A stretch of DNA of 64,000 nt from an uncultured Verrucomicrobiota bacterium (GTDB taxonomy: Bacteria > Verrucomicrobiota > Kiritimatiellia > CAIQIC01 > Lenti-01). Each line of letters begins with the position of its first letter. Position 1 is the stretch's first letter. The notes beneath the pieces are model-generated. The model did not search any database. It was not told the DNA's origin and saw only the letters and a list, made by a program, of their open reading frames with translations. A program made the position numbers and the translations under genes. Positions 19,050 to 30,300 of this stretch are shown here, one piece after another. The stretch is from the NCBI GenBank assembly GCA_937860055.1, contig CALMBO010000029.1, positions 1 to 64,000 of the forward strand, given 5' to 3'.

Positions 19050-19520
19050 ATGAACTGCAAGGAATACAGCGGACAACTCAACGCCAAGGGACTCAAGTTC
19101 GGCATCGTCGTCAGCCGATTCAACGATCTGTTCACCGGACAGCTCCTGAAAGGCGCCTTGGATTGCCTGGCCCGCCATGGCGCGAATGAAAAGGACATCG
19201 AGGTCGTCTGGGTCCCCGGCGCCTACGAACAGCCCATCGCCCTCAAGAAACTGGCCCAGGCCGGAAAGCACAACTCGCTCATCGCGCTCGGCGCCGTCAT
19301 CCAGGGGGCCACGTCCCATGCCGGCCTCATCAATGCCCAGGTCGCCCGGGCCCTGACCCAGATCAGCCTCGACAGCGGCATCCCGGTCGTCGACGGCATC
19401 GTGGCCGCCGAAAACCTCGACCAGGCCATCGAGCGCTGCGGCAGCAAATCCGGCAACCGCGGATGGAACGCGGCGCAGACCGCCATCGAGATGGCCTCCC
19501 TCTTCCAGCAGCTTCCCTGA
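19050..19520 (+). CDS. ribH: 6,7-dimethyl-8-ribityllumazine synthase
   Basis: FGIVVSRFNDLFTGQLLKGALDCL...VVWVPGAYEQPIALKKLA...IALGAVIQGATSHAGLI...DQAIERCGSKSGNRGWNAAQTAIEMASL; operon context. Confidence 0.92.
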   Translation: MNCKEYSGQLNAKGLKFGIVVSRFNDLFTGQLLKGALDCLARHGANEKDIEVVWVPGAYEQPIALKKLAQAGKHNSLIALGAVIQGATSHAGLINAQVARALTQISLDSGIPVVDGIVAAENLDQAIERCGSKSGNRGWNAAQTAIEMASLFQQLP

Positions 19521-19583
19521 GGATTGCATCTTCCGGCCAATCTGATTCAATCCATCCGTCGCAACCAACGAAAGGACCCTCCC

Positions 19584-20090
19584 ATGGGAATCCGCCACGA
19601 GGCCCGCGAATGGGCGCTGCAGTTCCTCTTCCAATCCGAATTCAACCGGGAGGAATCCGTCGACGAGGGCTTCAAGCTCTTCTGGGAACATCAGAACGAA
19701 GAGGCGGCCGCGCCGCCGTCCCGCCCACCCGCCAAGGAGGACCGCATGCGCGCCAAGGCGCGGCAGTTTGCCGAGGAACTGGCGCGCGGCGTCATCGCCC
19801 ACCACCAGGAGATCGATCCACTCATTTCCAAGTACGCGGAAAACTGGGAAATCGACCGCATGGGCACCGTGGACCGCAACGCCATGCGCATCGCGGTCTT
19901 CGAGATGCTCTACCGGAACGACATCCCCCCCGTCGTTTCCATCAACGAGGCGGTCGAGCTGGCCAAGTCCTATAGCTCCGTCGAATCCGGAAAGTTCGTC
20001 AACGGCATCCTGGATCGCATCCGCAAAGGGCTCGACCGCCCCGCGCGCGGCCCCAACGCCTCGGCTGAACCCGTCGAAGGACAGGAATAG
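19584..20090 (+). CDS. nusB: transcription antitermination factor NusB
   Basis: MGIRHEAREWALQFLFQSEFN...RMGTVDRNAMRIAVFEMLYRNDIPPVVSINEAVELAKSYSSVESGKFVNGILDRI. Confidence 0.93.
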   Translation: MGIRHEAREWALQFLFQSEFNREESVDEGFKLFWEHQNEEAAAPPSRPPAKEDRMRAKARQFAEELARGVIAHHQEIDPLISKYAENWEIDRMGTVDRNAMRIAVFEMLYRNDIPPVVSINEAVELAKSYSSVESGKFVNGILDRIRKGLDRPARGPNASAEPVEGQE

Positions 20091-20098
20091 CCCGGAAC

Positions 20099-20998
20099 AT
20101 GGGCTCCTGGTTCAACAGCCTCCGCAAGACACGCGAACGCTTCTCCGGCGCGCTGAAGGGGCTGTTTTCCTCTCCCGGGCCCGATGAAGCCACGGCCGAG
20201 GAACTCGCCGATCTGCTCATCATGGCGGATGTTCCCATGCGGCTGGTGCAAACGCTTTCCAAGGAGCTGGAACGATCCGCCTCGCGCAAGGAACCGCTCC
20301 TGACCACGTTCCAGCGGGTCCTCGTGGATGCCCTCGGGCAGAATCCACCGCTGGATTGGGCCGCCTTGCCTTCTCCGGGCGTCGTGCTGCTGGTCGGCAT
20401 CAATGGTTCCGGCAAGACCACCACCGCCGCCAAATTGGCCCGCATGGCACTGCTCGCCGGCCGCCGCCCCCTCCTTGGCGCCGCCGACACCTTTCGCGCC
20501 GCCGGATCCCACCAGCTCAAGCTGTGGGCCGACAAAATCGGCTGCGAGTCCGTCATCGGCGCCACCGGCGGCGATGCGGCCGCCGTCGCCTACGATGCCA
20601 TCGACGCCGCATTGGCGCGCCGATGCGACGTCGTCTTTGTGGATACCGCCGGACGCATGCATACCAAGGAGCCGCTGATGCGCGAACTCCAGAAGGTGCG
20701 CGCCGCCATGGACAAGCGCCTGCCCGGAGCCCCTCACCACACCTGGGTCGTGCTGGATGCCATGCTGGGCCAGAATGCCGTGGTCCAGGCACGCCAGTTC
20801 CATGAAATGACCCCCCTGACCGGCGCCATCGTTACCAAACTGGACGGCAGTTCCAAGGCCGGCTTCCTTTTTGCCATCCGCCAGGAACTGAATCTCCCCA
20901 TCCTCTATGCCGGCCTTGGGGAGAGCGCGGACGATCTCGCGCCTTTCGACGCCGCCGCCTTCGTCAATGCCCTCCTGGATCTGGATGAATCAAAATGA
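20099..20998 (+). CDS. ftsY: signal recognition particle receptor FtsY (SRP-type GTPase)
   Basis: LLVGINGSGKTTTAAKLARMALLAGRRPLLGAADTFRAAGSHQLKLWADKIG...VFVDTAGRMHTKEPLMRELQKV...TKLDGSSKAGFLFAI...GLGESADDLAPFD. Confidence 0.94.
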   Translation: MGSWFNSLRKTRERFSGALKGLFSSPGPDEATAEELADLLIMADVPMRLVQTLSKELERSASRKEPLLTTFQRVLVDALGQNPPLDWAALPSPGVVLLVGINGSGKTTTAAKLARMALLAGRRPLLGAADTFRAAGSHQLKLWADKIGCESVIGATGGDAAAVAYDAIDAALARRCDVVFVDTAGRMHTKEPLMRELQKVRAAMDKRLPGAPHHTWVVLDAMLGQNAVVQARQFHEMTPLTGAIVTKLDGSSKAGFLFAIRQELNLPILYAGLGESADDLAPFDAAAFVNALLDLDESK

Positions 20999-22092
20999 AG
21001 GTCTTTCCGGAATCCGATCTGAAGTGGATGCGCCGGGCGCTGGCCCTGGCCCGGCGGGCGGAAGGCATGACACGACCCAATCCGCCCGTGGGCGCGGTGG
21101 TGGTCAAGAATGGCCGGAAGATTGGAGAAGGCTTCCACAAAAAGGCCGGCGGCCCCCATGCCGAGGTCTTTGCCCTTCGGCAGGCGGGCAAGGCGGCGCG
21201 CGGCGCCACCTTGTATGTCACCTTGGAGCCCTGCTCCACCCATGGCCGCACCCCCCCCTGCACGGAGGCGGTCATCCAGGCCGGGATCTCGCGGGTCGTG
21301 GTTGGAACGGCCGATCCCAATCCCAGGCATGCGGGGCGCGGCCTGCGCCTGTTGCGCAAGGGTGGCATCCGTGTCGATGTCGGCGCCTGCGGCGAAGAAG
21401 CCGGCAGGCTCATCGGTCCGTTTGCCTGCCACATGCGGCGCCACCGCCCGTTCTTCACCCTGAAGCTCGGTCTCTCGCTGGATGGCCGCATTGCCGACCA
21501 TACCCGTTCCTCCCGCTGGATCACCGGTCCAGAAGCCCGCGAAGAGGTCCAAGCCATGCGGCGGGCCGCCGACGCCATCATGGTCGGTGCCGGAACGGTC
21601 CGGCATGACAATCCCTCCCTGTGGCCCCGACCAGACGGCAGGCGGAATCCATGGCGGATCATCGTGGTCCGGAACGGCCCCCTGCTCCTCAAGGCCCAGC
21701 TCTTCACGGACGCGCATGCCGGCCGCACTCTTGTTGCAGCACCAAAAGGCTGGCACCCGGCCTGCGCCCGCCGGATCCGGCAGACAGGTGCCACGGTTCT
21801 GGAACTGCCCCGGGATCATTTTCTTCCCTCCTTGGCCAAGGAACTCGGCAAGCTGGGCCTCCTGCGCGTCCTTTGCGAAGGCGGCGGCATCTTGGCCGGC
21901 GAATTGATCCGGGCCGGCCTGGCCGATGAATTGTGCGTTTTCTCGTCCCCCATGCTGATCGGCGGTCCGGTTGGCGCCACGGGAAATGCCGAGTGGCTAT
22001 TGGATCAGGCCCCCCGATTCAACCGGGCGGAATGCCGCCCCGTCGGCCGGGATCTGTTCATGAGATTTTCTCCTGCGGACAAGGAGGGCTGA
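20995..22092 (+). CDS. ribD: diaminohydroxyphosphoribosylaminopyrimidine deaminase / 5-amino-6-(5-phosphoribosylamino)uracil reductase
   Basis: MRRALALARRAEGMTRPNPPVGAVVVKNGRKIGEGFHKKAGGPHAEVFAL...TLEPCSTHGRTPPCTEAVI...LSLDGRIADHTRSSRWITGPEAREEVQAMRRAADAIMVGAGTV; ATGA overlap with ftsY. Confidence 0.96.
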   Translation: MKVFPESDLKWMRRALALARRAEGMTRPNPPVGAVVVKNGRKIGEGFHKKAGGPHAEVFALRQAGKAARGATLYVTLEPCSTHGRTPPCTEAVIQAGISRVVVGTADPNPRHAGRGLRLLRKGGIRVDVGACGEEAGRLIGPFACHMRRHRPFFTLKLGLSLDGRIADHTRSSRWITGPEAREEVQAMRRAADAIMVGAGTVRHDNPSLWPRPDGRRNPWRIIVVRNGPLLLKAQLFTDAHAGRTLVAAPKGWHPACARRIRQTGATVLELPRDHFLPSLAKELGKLGLLRVLCEGGGILAGELIRAGLADELCVFSSPMLIGGPVGATGNAEWLLDQAPRFNRAECRPVGRDLFMRFSPADKEG

Positions 22093-22734
22093 ATGTTCAC
22101 GGGCCTTATCCAACAGGTCGGGCGATTGGAACAGATCTCCTTCCAGGGCGAGGCGGGGCACCTGATTCTTTCCGCCCGGTTCGATGCCCCCCTGCAGATC
22201 GGCGAAAGCGTCGCCATCAACGGAGCCTGCCTCACCTTGGTCGAACAGCATGGAGACCAGATGGTTTTCGATGTCCTCCGGGAAACCTTCGACAAAACCT
22301 CTCTCCGCGACAAGGCGACGGGGGCGCCGCTGAACCTGGAACGGGCTCTCCGCGTGGGCGATTCTCTCGGGGGCCATCTCGTCAGCGGCCATGTGGATGG
22401 CACCGGCGAGTTGCGGCGGGTGGAAACGGCCGGCCGCGACAAGGTGCTGGCCATCTCGGCGCCGCCCCTGATGCCGGAGATCGTCCCCAAGGGTTCGATA
22501 GCCGTCGACGGCATCAGCCTGACCGTCGTGGGAGTGAATCCGGCCGATGGCCTGTTTTCCGTCCATGTCATCCCCCACACCTGGGCTCAAACCGCGCTTT
22601 CCTCGCTGTCTCCCGGAGCGCGCGTCAATCTGGAAACCGACATGATCGGCAAGTATGTCCGCAAAATGGCGGCGGCGGATTCTGCGCCGCGGGTCACCTG
22701 GGACAAACTGCGCGACGCCGGCTTCCTGTCCTGA
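22093..22734 (+). CDS. ribE: riboflavin synthase (alpha chain)
   Basis: MFTGLIQQVGRLEQIS...GESVAINGACLTLV...GDSLGGHLVSGHVDGTGEL...GSIAVDGISLTVVGV...VHVIPHTWAQT...VNLETDMIGKYV. Confidence 0.96.
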   Translation: MFTGLIQQVGRLEQISFQGEAGHLILSARFDAPLQIGESVAINGACLTLVEQHGDQMVFDVLRETFDKTSLRDKATGAPLNLERALRVGDSLGGHLVSGHVDGTGELRRVETAGRDKVLAISAPPLMPEIVPKGSIAVDGISLTVVGVNPADGLFSVHVIPHTWAQTALSSLSPGARVNLETDMIGKYVRKMAAADSAPRVTWDKLRDAGFLS

Positions 22735-23433
22735 TCAATCCGCAAACGCGTATTTGACGATGCAGCGCAGGGCGCTGAAGCCGTCCTTCCAGCCGATCTT
22801 CTTCCCTTCGGAATAATCGCGGCCGTAATAGGAAATCGGCACTTCGTAGATCTTCAGCTTTCGCCGGGCGACCTTGGCGGTGATTTCGACCTCGAATCCG
22901 AACCGGTTTTCCTTCAGCGGAATGGACTGGATCACCTCGCGCTTGAAGACCTTGTAGCAGACCTCCATGTCCGTGAGGTTCAGGTTGGTGGTCATGTTGG
23001 AGAGCGTGGTCAGAAGCCAGTTGCCCAGGTAGTGCCAATAGAACACGACGCGATGCGCCCCGCCGCCCAGGAAGCGGGAACCATACACGACATCCGCATG
23101 CCCATCCACGATAGGCTGCAGGAGCCGGGAATATTCCTTCGGGTCGTATTCCAGATCGGCGTCCTGGATCAGCACGACGTCGCCCGTGGCGGCGGCAAAA
23201 CCCGTCCGCAGGGCCGCCCCCTTCCCGCGATTCACCTCGTGGAACAGGACCTTCAAATCGGATTGTTCCTTCGCCATCTTCTCCAATACCTCGCGGGTTC
23301 CGTCGCGGGAACAATCATCCACCAGGAGAATCTCCTTCTCCATGCCGACATCGACCGACCGGACCAGGGCGACGATTTCGGAAATGGTCACCGCCTCGTT
23401 GTACACGGGAATCACGATTGACAGTTTCTTCAT
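22735..23433 (-). CDS. GT2 polyprenyl-phosphate mannosyltransferase-like (DPM1-like)
   Basis: [21 protein letters not shown]...[18 protein letters not shown]...[41 protein letters not shown]...[22 protein letters not shown]. Confidence 0.92.
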   Translation of the reverse strand: MKKLSIVIPVYNEAVTISEIVALVRSVDVGMEKEILLVDDCSRDGTREVLEKMAKEQSDLKVLFHEVNRGKGAALRTGFAAATGDVVLIQDADLEYDPKEYSRLLQPIVDGHADVVYGSRFLGGGAHRVVFYWHYLGNWLLTTLSNMTTNLNLTDMEVCYKVFKREVIQSIPLKENRFGFEVEITAKVARRKLKIYEVPISYYGRDYSEGKKIGWKDGFSALRCIVKYAFAD

Positions 23434-24329
23434 GGACCCTCCTCTTTCCGCTCCAGCCGCACGTTGCGTATGAGAAAATAGTCGAAGCAGACATCTGAAA
23501 CAAGAAAAACGCCCCACCGGCGGATATCATCCAAGCGCATCGGTCTCCCTCCGGAGGCCCATGCCATCTCTTCCGCAGGGATCTGTATGGAGTTCCACCC
23601 CTGCGTAACGGACAATTCCCGCTGGAAACGTTCCGCATAAGGAGGGTTCTCGGGCCGGTCATCCACCCGGACCGCGAAAATGGCGGGAATGGCCTCCGGC
23701 CAGAACAACTCCAAATTCAAGGATTGGGTTCCACGCCAATCCTTGCAGGCCGGCTCCCGGAAAGCCCCGGGATAGGCGCCGCCTTTGCCGCGGGGAAGAC
23801 CGTTCAGCCTGAATCCTTTCCGGCGGGAGATGGAAAGATCCACCCCGTTCAGGCTCCACCCCCGTTCTGCCCACAAGGCGCCGGGTTTCGCCAGCACGGG
23901 AAAGGCATGGAACTCCATTCCGAACATGGCCCCTTCCCAGACGAGAGGGACAAGGCAAAGAGCCGAAAGCGCCGCCCAGCGCAAAATCCGCCGCCATCGC
24001 CAAGTCGCGCATACGCTGGCCGCTCCCGCCCAGCCATACAGGACATCCGTCCATTCGAAAGACCGGCCCACAAGGGGCTGGAGCCATTCCGCCGCCGCGG
24101 AAAAGATGGCCAGTCCGCCGAAAACCAGCCACCCCCGGCGGCCCAAGGGCAACAACCTCCCCACCAGCCAAGCCAAGCCGGCGAACAATCCCACGTGTAT
24201 CGATCCTCCCATGGCACGCCAGGCATACCCGGATGGAGGAATCGGCAGAGGAATCATAAGCAAAAACAGGGCGGCGGCGCCTCCCAGCGCCGCCGTCCAC
24301 CATCCCCCTCCAGCACCCCGTGCTCCCAT
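23430..24329 (-). CDS. VanZ-like membrane protein with C-terminal soluble domain
   Basis: N-terminal ~5 hydrophobic helices with [17 protein letters not shown]...[26 protein letters not shown] (VanZ-type E-x-x-Q...R-x-x-x-x-x-D-x-x-x-N/Y); ~150-aa C-terminal domain. Confidence 0.7.
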   Translation of the reverse strand: MGARGAGGGWWTAALGGAAALFLLMIPLPIPPSGYAWRAMGGSIHVGLFAGLAWLVGRLLPLGRRGWLVFGGLAIFSAAAEWLQPLVGRSFEWTDVLYGWAGAASVCATWRWRRILRWAALSALCLVPLVWEGAMFGMEFHAFPVLAKPGALWAERGWSLNGVDLSISRRKGFRLNGLPRGKGGAYPGAFREPACKDWRGTQSLNLELFWPEAIPAIFAVRVDDRPENPPYAERFQRELSVTQGWNSIQIPAEEMAWASGGRPMRLDDIRRWGVFLVSDVCFDYFLIRNVRLERKEEGP

Positions 24330-24342
24330 GGACCCGTGTCCG

Positions 24343-27300
24343 TTATTCGTCGAACTGATAGATCCGGTACCACCGGGTCCGGCGGAGGTAGGACGTGCGA
24401 TCCTCGAACGTATACGACAGCTGCGATCCGCCAACCGGAATGACGAAGTTGCTCTTGTTGATGGGCGCCGGTCCGTTGTACTTCGGCTCCCAGAGATGCC
24501 AGGTCTGGCCGAAGTCGTCCGAGTACCGGATCTCATAGCGCCGGCCTTGGATGCCGCCTTCCCACTCGAAGCGCATCAGGCCGGAGACGGCGTACGGACG
24601 CGTCAGGATTCCGAGGTCGCGATACTGGACGAGGAAATCGTTCTCGTTCATGTCGACCAGGTTGGTATTGGTCACGCCAATGACCCGCCAGCGGCCCTGC
24701 GCCGTCTGGAAGGCAACCGTGGCCTGCCAGATGTAGTATTCCGTGTAGGCGCTGACGTTGGTCAGGGTGGTCCAGCTCATTCCGCCATCGCCGGAGAACT
24801 GCACCTGCACCCATTCGGCGCCGTCCACCAGATGCGCGGACCAGACCAGGGGCCAAACCTGATCGCTTTGCGAAACCCGCAGGCCCGGCTCGTTCAGCGT
24901 CCGGACCTCGAAGAAGATATTCGTGCTTCCCTGGCTGGCCTGGACGGTGTTGCCATACATGCCGATATTGATGCGTTCCCCGTTATTGGTCGGTTCCTGG
25001 CTGTAATCCGAATCCGGATATCCGTGATCCACCGCCCACGAAGTGGTGGCGTCCAGCGTCCAACCGCCCGGAGTCCAGCGGCCATATTCCGACTTCGGAT
25101 GGAAATCGCCGGTGAATTCGATTTCCGCCAGATCGGCGTTGGTGATGGCGCTCCGGAAATCCCGGTTCAAACCCAGCTGCCAGTGGCGGAGGGAATTGCT
25201 CGTGCCCGCGTAGAATCCCGAGTCGAGATTGCCGAAATCATAGAGGTTGTAGTCCATGGTGGCGCTGGACAGCAGCGAGGTCGCCGTGCCCACGGCATAG
25301 GCATAGGCGCCTGCCGCCGGGATGAAGATGTTGTTCTGCAAGGTATCAACGACCGTGTTGACCATCTGGATGCCTGCAGCCGTGGATCCGGCAAAGGTCA
25401 GGTTTTCCAGCACGGAGGTCCGCGTGTTTTCCAAACTGACGCCATAGCCGGTCTTCCAAAGGGCGGAGTTCCGGATTTCCGTTCCGTGCGCGCCTTCCAC
25501 GTCAACGCCGGTGGACGCATCGCTCACCACCATGCCCTCCACCGTCACATTCCGGTTGGATTCCAGCCAGATGCCGCGATCCACGCCGCGGATGGCCAGA
25601 TGGGACAGGCGGACATGGGAAGCCTTGACATCGATCCCCGCCGCCGGATAGTTGGTCGAACCCGAACGGGTCAGGATGGTATGGGCGCCATTGGTATTAC
25701 CCTGGATCACCACATCGGCATTCGTGCTGCCGCCGCGGGACCAGATGATGCGGATGTCCGCATTGGTGGCATAGGTGCCCGTATCCAGATAGACCGTGTC
25801 GCCCCCTTCCAGATCATAGGCATCCAGGATGGCTTGCAGGGACAGCTTGGGCGTGGCGGGTGTCAGACCGTCGTTGCCCAGGGCGCCAATCGCGCTGCAA
25901 TAGATGTCGCCGGTCAGGTCGTTGTCGTTCACGTAGAAGGCATGGGTCTGGTTGCGCAGTTCGAAGGTGGAGTCCGTCTGGTCGGAGATCCCCGAACCAT
26001 CCTCGGCCACCACGCGCCACAGGGCGGCAAAGCTGTCCGGGAAGGCCACCGTGTTCCACGCATAGGTCCCCAGCGTGGCGGAGACACCGGTGGCGATGTT
26101 CGTCCACGTGCTGCCATCATAGTATTGCAAGGTGACGGTCTTGCCTCCGGCATTGCCCGCCGCCCAGCGCAGCACCACGTTCGTTCCTGCCAGCACGCCG
26201 CCATCGTTCTGCGTCAGCGCCGTCAGCCAAAGGGTCGAGAGGCTCTTGCTGGCATATTCCGTCCCGCCATACGCCCCGAGATTGAGGCGGTATCCGTTGG
26301 GCATGGGCTCGCTTGCGGTCCCGAGCCAGGGATCGCCCAGGTCGATCACCGGCGAATGGTTGCCCGGAGGATCCACATCCCAGCCGCCGAGGATCGGGCT
26401 CCAGCGCCCCACCTCCGAATTCAAATGGAAATCGCCCGACGCCTCATTCTGGAAACGGGGCTCGAACGAAACGCTGTTGGCATCCTGCCCGGAGGCCGCC
26501 TGCCAATAGGACAGCTTCTCCCATTTGCCGTTCCGCTGCCCCATCCATGCCGAATCCCGGGCCAGCAGATTGTTCCAATCGGATATCAGCCCGCCATCGT
26601 GCCACGCGATGACGCTGTTGGTCGTTGTTCCTCCGGCCACGAGGATGTTATGCCCCAGCCGCAAGGTTCCGTATCCAAGCTTGCCGATGGCCGACCCGTG
26701 GGTCGACACGACCGTGCAATTCGAGATCACGGCGCCCACGGCGCTGACCCAGACGCCTGTCTTGGAATAGTTGGTGGTGAAAATCACCGAGTGCCGCATG
26801 ATCGCGTTGGTCCCGATGATGGCGGTCTCGCCCCATCGCTGCGCCAACCGGTCGATCACGTTGCCTTGGCCCGACAGGGAGAGAGAACCCCGGTCGATCT
26901 GGACATCCTCGAAAGTTGAATCCACGCTGGTCACCCGCATCGATCCGTTGCTCAGCGCCAAGTTGCGGATTTCCAGGCCGGTGCCCTTGAATTCCATGGC
27001 CTCGCCCACGAACTGCAGGTCCTGCATGTCCACATAGCTGGCTTCCATGAAGAAGGCGCCGCCCGTGGAGAACCGGTTGGTCGCCAAAAAGCGAGAGCCG
27101 TCTGCATGGGTGCTGCCATAGGCGGAAACCGACTCGCCCTCCTCGCCGCCGTCCGACGCTTCCCAGAGGATGGGCGTGTTGGTGTCCGCGAGATGATAAA
27201 CGCCCGTGTCCACATAGACCTCGTCGGTCGGTTCCAGATCCACGTCGCCCAGCAGGGCGATCAGGGAAAGCTTTGGAGCGGCGGGATAGAACCCCATGTT

Positions 27301-30300
27301 GGTGTCGCTGCCGATCGCGGTGGTATAGACGTCGTTCACCGTCGAGGTATCGTTGACATAGTACTTGAACGGACTGTTGCGCAGGCCGAAGTAGGTGTCC
27401 GTCATGTCCCACACATTGGTGTCGCCCAGGAGATAGAGGCGCCAGCGCGCGCCGGGGCTGGTCAGCCAGATTTCCACGCCCGCCTGTTTCAGGTCGCTCT
27501 GCCAGTAGTATTCGCCGGCCCCCGCCGCCGCCTCGCCGATGCGCACCCAGTCCACTCCGTTGTTGTAGGAATATTCCAGCCGCAGCAGCGCATTGGTGGC
27601 GATTCCGCCGCCATAGCCCCAGATCAGGTTGATTCCGCCATACAGGATGCCGCCCGACATCGCCGTGACGGTCTGCAACCACTGGTTGGTATTGCTCTTG
27701 CTGGCCTGCCAGGTATTCCCGTACAAGCCGATGTTTCGCCGGCTGCCGTTCGGCGTGGGCTCATTGCTCCAGGCGAGGCGGGCCGCGCTCATGTCGATCA
27801 GCGGCGAGTAATCATTCGTCCCCGCGGCGGGCGCATCCTGGACCCAACCCGTTCCCGGTTGGTATCGTCCGGCAACGCTACGCAGATGGAAATCGCCATT
27901 GGCCGGATCATGGAACAACGGATCCGTACTCAAGGAATGCCGGTCCTGGGAGCTTCCCTTGACCCATTGCGGGAGTTTTTCATACTGCAGATCGGCGGCC
28001 ATGCTGATCTGGGCTCCGCCCTGGATAAAGAGATCGTTGTAATCCGCCTGGAGAAGGGCGCCGGTGGACACTTCATAGCAGAACACCCCGGCACCCGATG
28101 CCGCGAGGACTGAATTGGACACCACGGCCAGGACGCTGTCGCCTAGCTTGACCGCAGACAAGCGGTTGGACCAGAGGACACAGCCATCCGCGACAAAGCG
28201 GCTCAGCCCCACCTCGATTCCGTTCGCCAAGCCTTCCCGCAGCAGCACGCGGTCCAGACGGATGTAGGTGGCCTTGTCCATCAGGACTCCTGCGCCCACC
28301 GAACCCTGGATGTCCAGGTCGGATATCGTGCACTGGTAGGCGCCTTCGGCGAAGGAGGCGCCATTCGTGAATCCGCTGAGACGGAAATTGGAGAGGTTCA
28401 CATCGTGCGCGCCATGGAACTGGAATGCGGGAATCATGAGGCCCGGCGCGGGCTGCATCCAGGAACCGCCTGCCGCGAGATTGGTGGAACCTACGATGCC
28501 GATCCGGTTGGTGCTGTCACCGCTGTTCAGCAGGGAGATGAACACGCTGTTCGAAAGCGCGAACGAACCCGTATCCACCTTGATCTGGTCGCCGCCGGCC
28601 AGCTGGTACCGGTTCAGAACGGCTTCGATGGACTGGAGCGGGCTGTTGGAAACATAGCCGCGGTTGGTGGAAGCGCCGATCACGGTGGTGTAGACATCCC
28701 CCGCGGTATTCGTGTCGTTCACATAGTAGGTCAGCGCGCGGGTCCGAAGCGTGAAGGGCTGGATCGTGACGCCCATGACATTGGTATTGGACTGCAGGAG
28801 AATCCGCCACAGCGCTTCCGGCGTCGGATCCACCGAACTGAACCAGTAATAAGGCGCGGAACCCACCTGGATGCCGTTGTCCACCAGGATCCACGTCGCG
28901 CCCCCATCCGGCGAATATTCAATCTGGATTTCGTTGGTCGAGGAGATTCCGCGATACAACCAATACAACGGCTGGCCGTTCGGCGCGACGCCGCCATCCC
29001 TCAAGGTGGTCGGCAACAGCTCCGCCATGGAATAATCGCTATGCGACGCTTCTTCCGTCCCGCCATAGGCCCCCAGGTTGATCCGGTTGCCGTTCGGCGA
29101 AGGTTCGTTGGACACGGCTAGCGAAACCGGATCGCCTGCGTCAATGGCCCACGAGGTGTTGGCCGAGGTCGCCCATGTCCCGTTGCTCCAATACCCCGCA
29201 CGGCTCTGCAGATGGAAATTGCCGTTGGTCGGATCGACAAACAGCGGATCCGTCACCACGCTGTGCAGGTCCCGGTCCTTGGCCTGCCACTGCCGCAGGT
29301 TCGCATAGGAAACTTTTTCGGACGAGTTGGTGCCGATCGTTGCTCCGGAAACCGTTCCGTACAGATTGTAGTCGCCGGCCATGTCGGATGCCGATCCGTC
29401 TTCGCTGTAGACGGGCACCGCGTTCGTCACGCACAGGATGCTGTTGGAAACGCTGACCACGCCGATGCCGGCATTCCAGACCGCGCCCATCGCATTTCCC
29501 CAGAAGGTGGAATTCTGGATGTTCCGGAATCCCGACTGGTTGTTGGCGGTGAAATAGCCGTACCGGCGGTTGTTCCACAGCCGGGAGTTTCTCATCTCCA
29601 CATCGCCGCCGCCCGAGACCAGCACGCCGTTGGTCAGGTTGTTGAACGCCTCGATCCCTTCCAGCGTGATGCTCGACACGTTCTGGAGAGCGATGCCGTT
29701 GCGGGCATTGGCCACCCGGATGTCGTGGATCTCGATGTTGCGGGTGTTCTGGATATCGAACCCGTTGGCGGTTCCGTTGCCGAACAGCAGCGTGCCGCCA
29801 GCCTGGACATTGGTGCTCCCGTAGATCCTCACCGGCGATTCCGCGGTTCCCATGTTCTGGTCGTCCAGCAGGATGCGGGAGCCGTCCGTCACCGGATACA
29901 CGCCGGTGTCCACATAGACGCGGTCCCCGGCGCTCACGGGATAGTTGGCGAACAGGGAGGCAAGGCTGTTCAGAGGGGTGGCGGCATTGGTGCCATAGGA
30001 TTCATTGGGATCCCACTCTAGGCCGGGACCCATGCACCAAACGTCGCCGCTGGTGTTCGTATCGTTCACAAAGTAGTCGTAGGTTCCGGTCTTGATCACG
30101 ACCGGCGCATCCGAAACGTCCCACACGTTGGAATGGGACTGGGAAGTCACCCGCCAATTCAACGCCAGGCTCAGGGGCATTCCGCTCACATCCCAGAGGT
30201 ATTCGCGCGAGCCCGCCAGGACATTGCTGGCGATGGGATGCCAGCTGATCTCGTAGTCGGTGGAGTATTCCAGCCGGACCGGGGTGTCGGCGGGCATGCC

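Noticed and set aside
19050-19520. Possible inactive lumazine synthase because the active-site segment reads GATSHAGLI
   Set aside because: His and flanking motifs are retained and the gene is intact in a complete rib operon; divergence alone does not show loss of function.
15533-19805. Long minus-strand ORFs 15533..17611 and 17418..19805
   Set aside because: Antisense to the AsmA-like and rib genes; GC-driven shadow frames.
23785-26919. 1044-aa plus-strand ORF, and similar long plus-strand ORFs at 30133..32160, 35545..37053, 37423..39111 and 40411..42360
   Set aside because: Mirror frames of the high-GC giant repeat gene; His/Arg/Gly-rich, no start signals and no recognisable domains.
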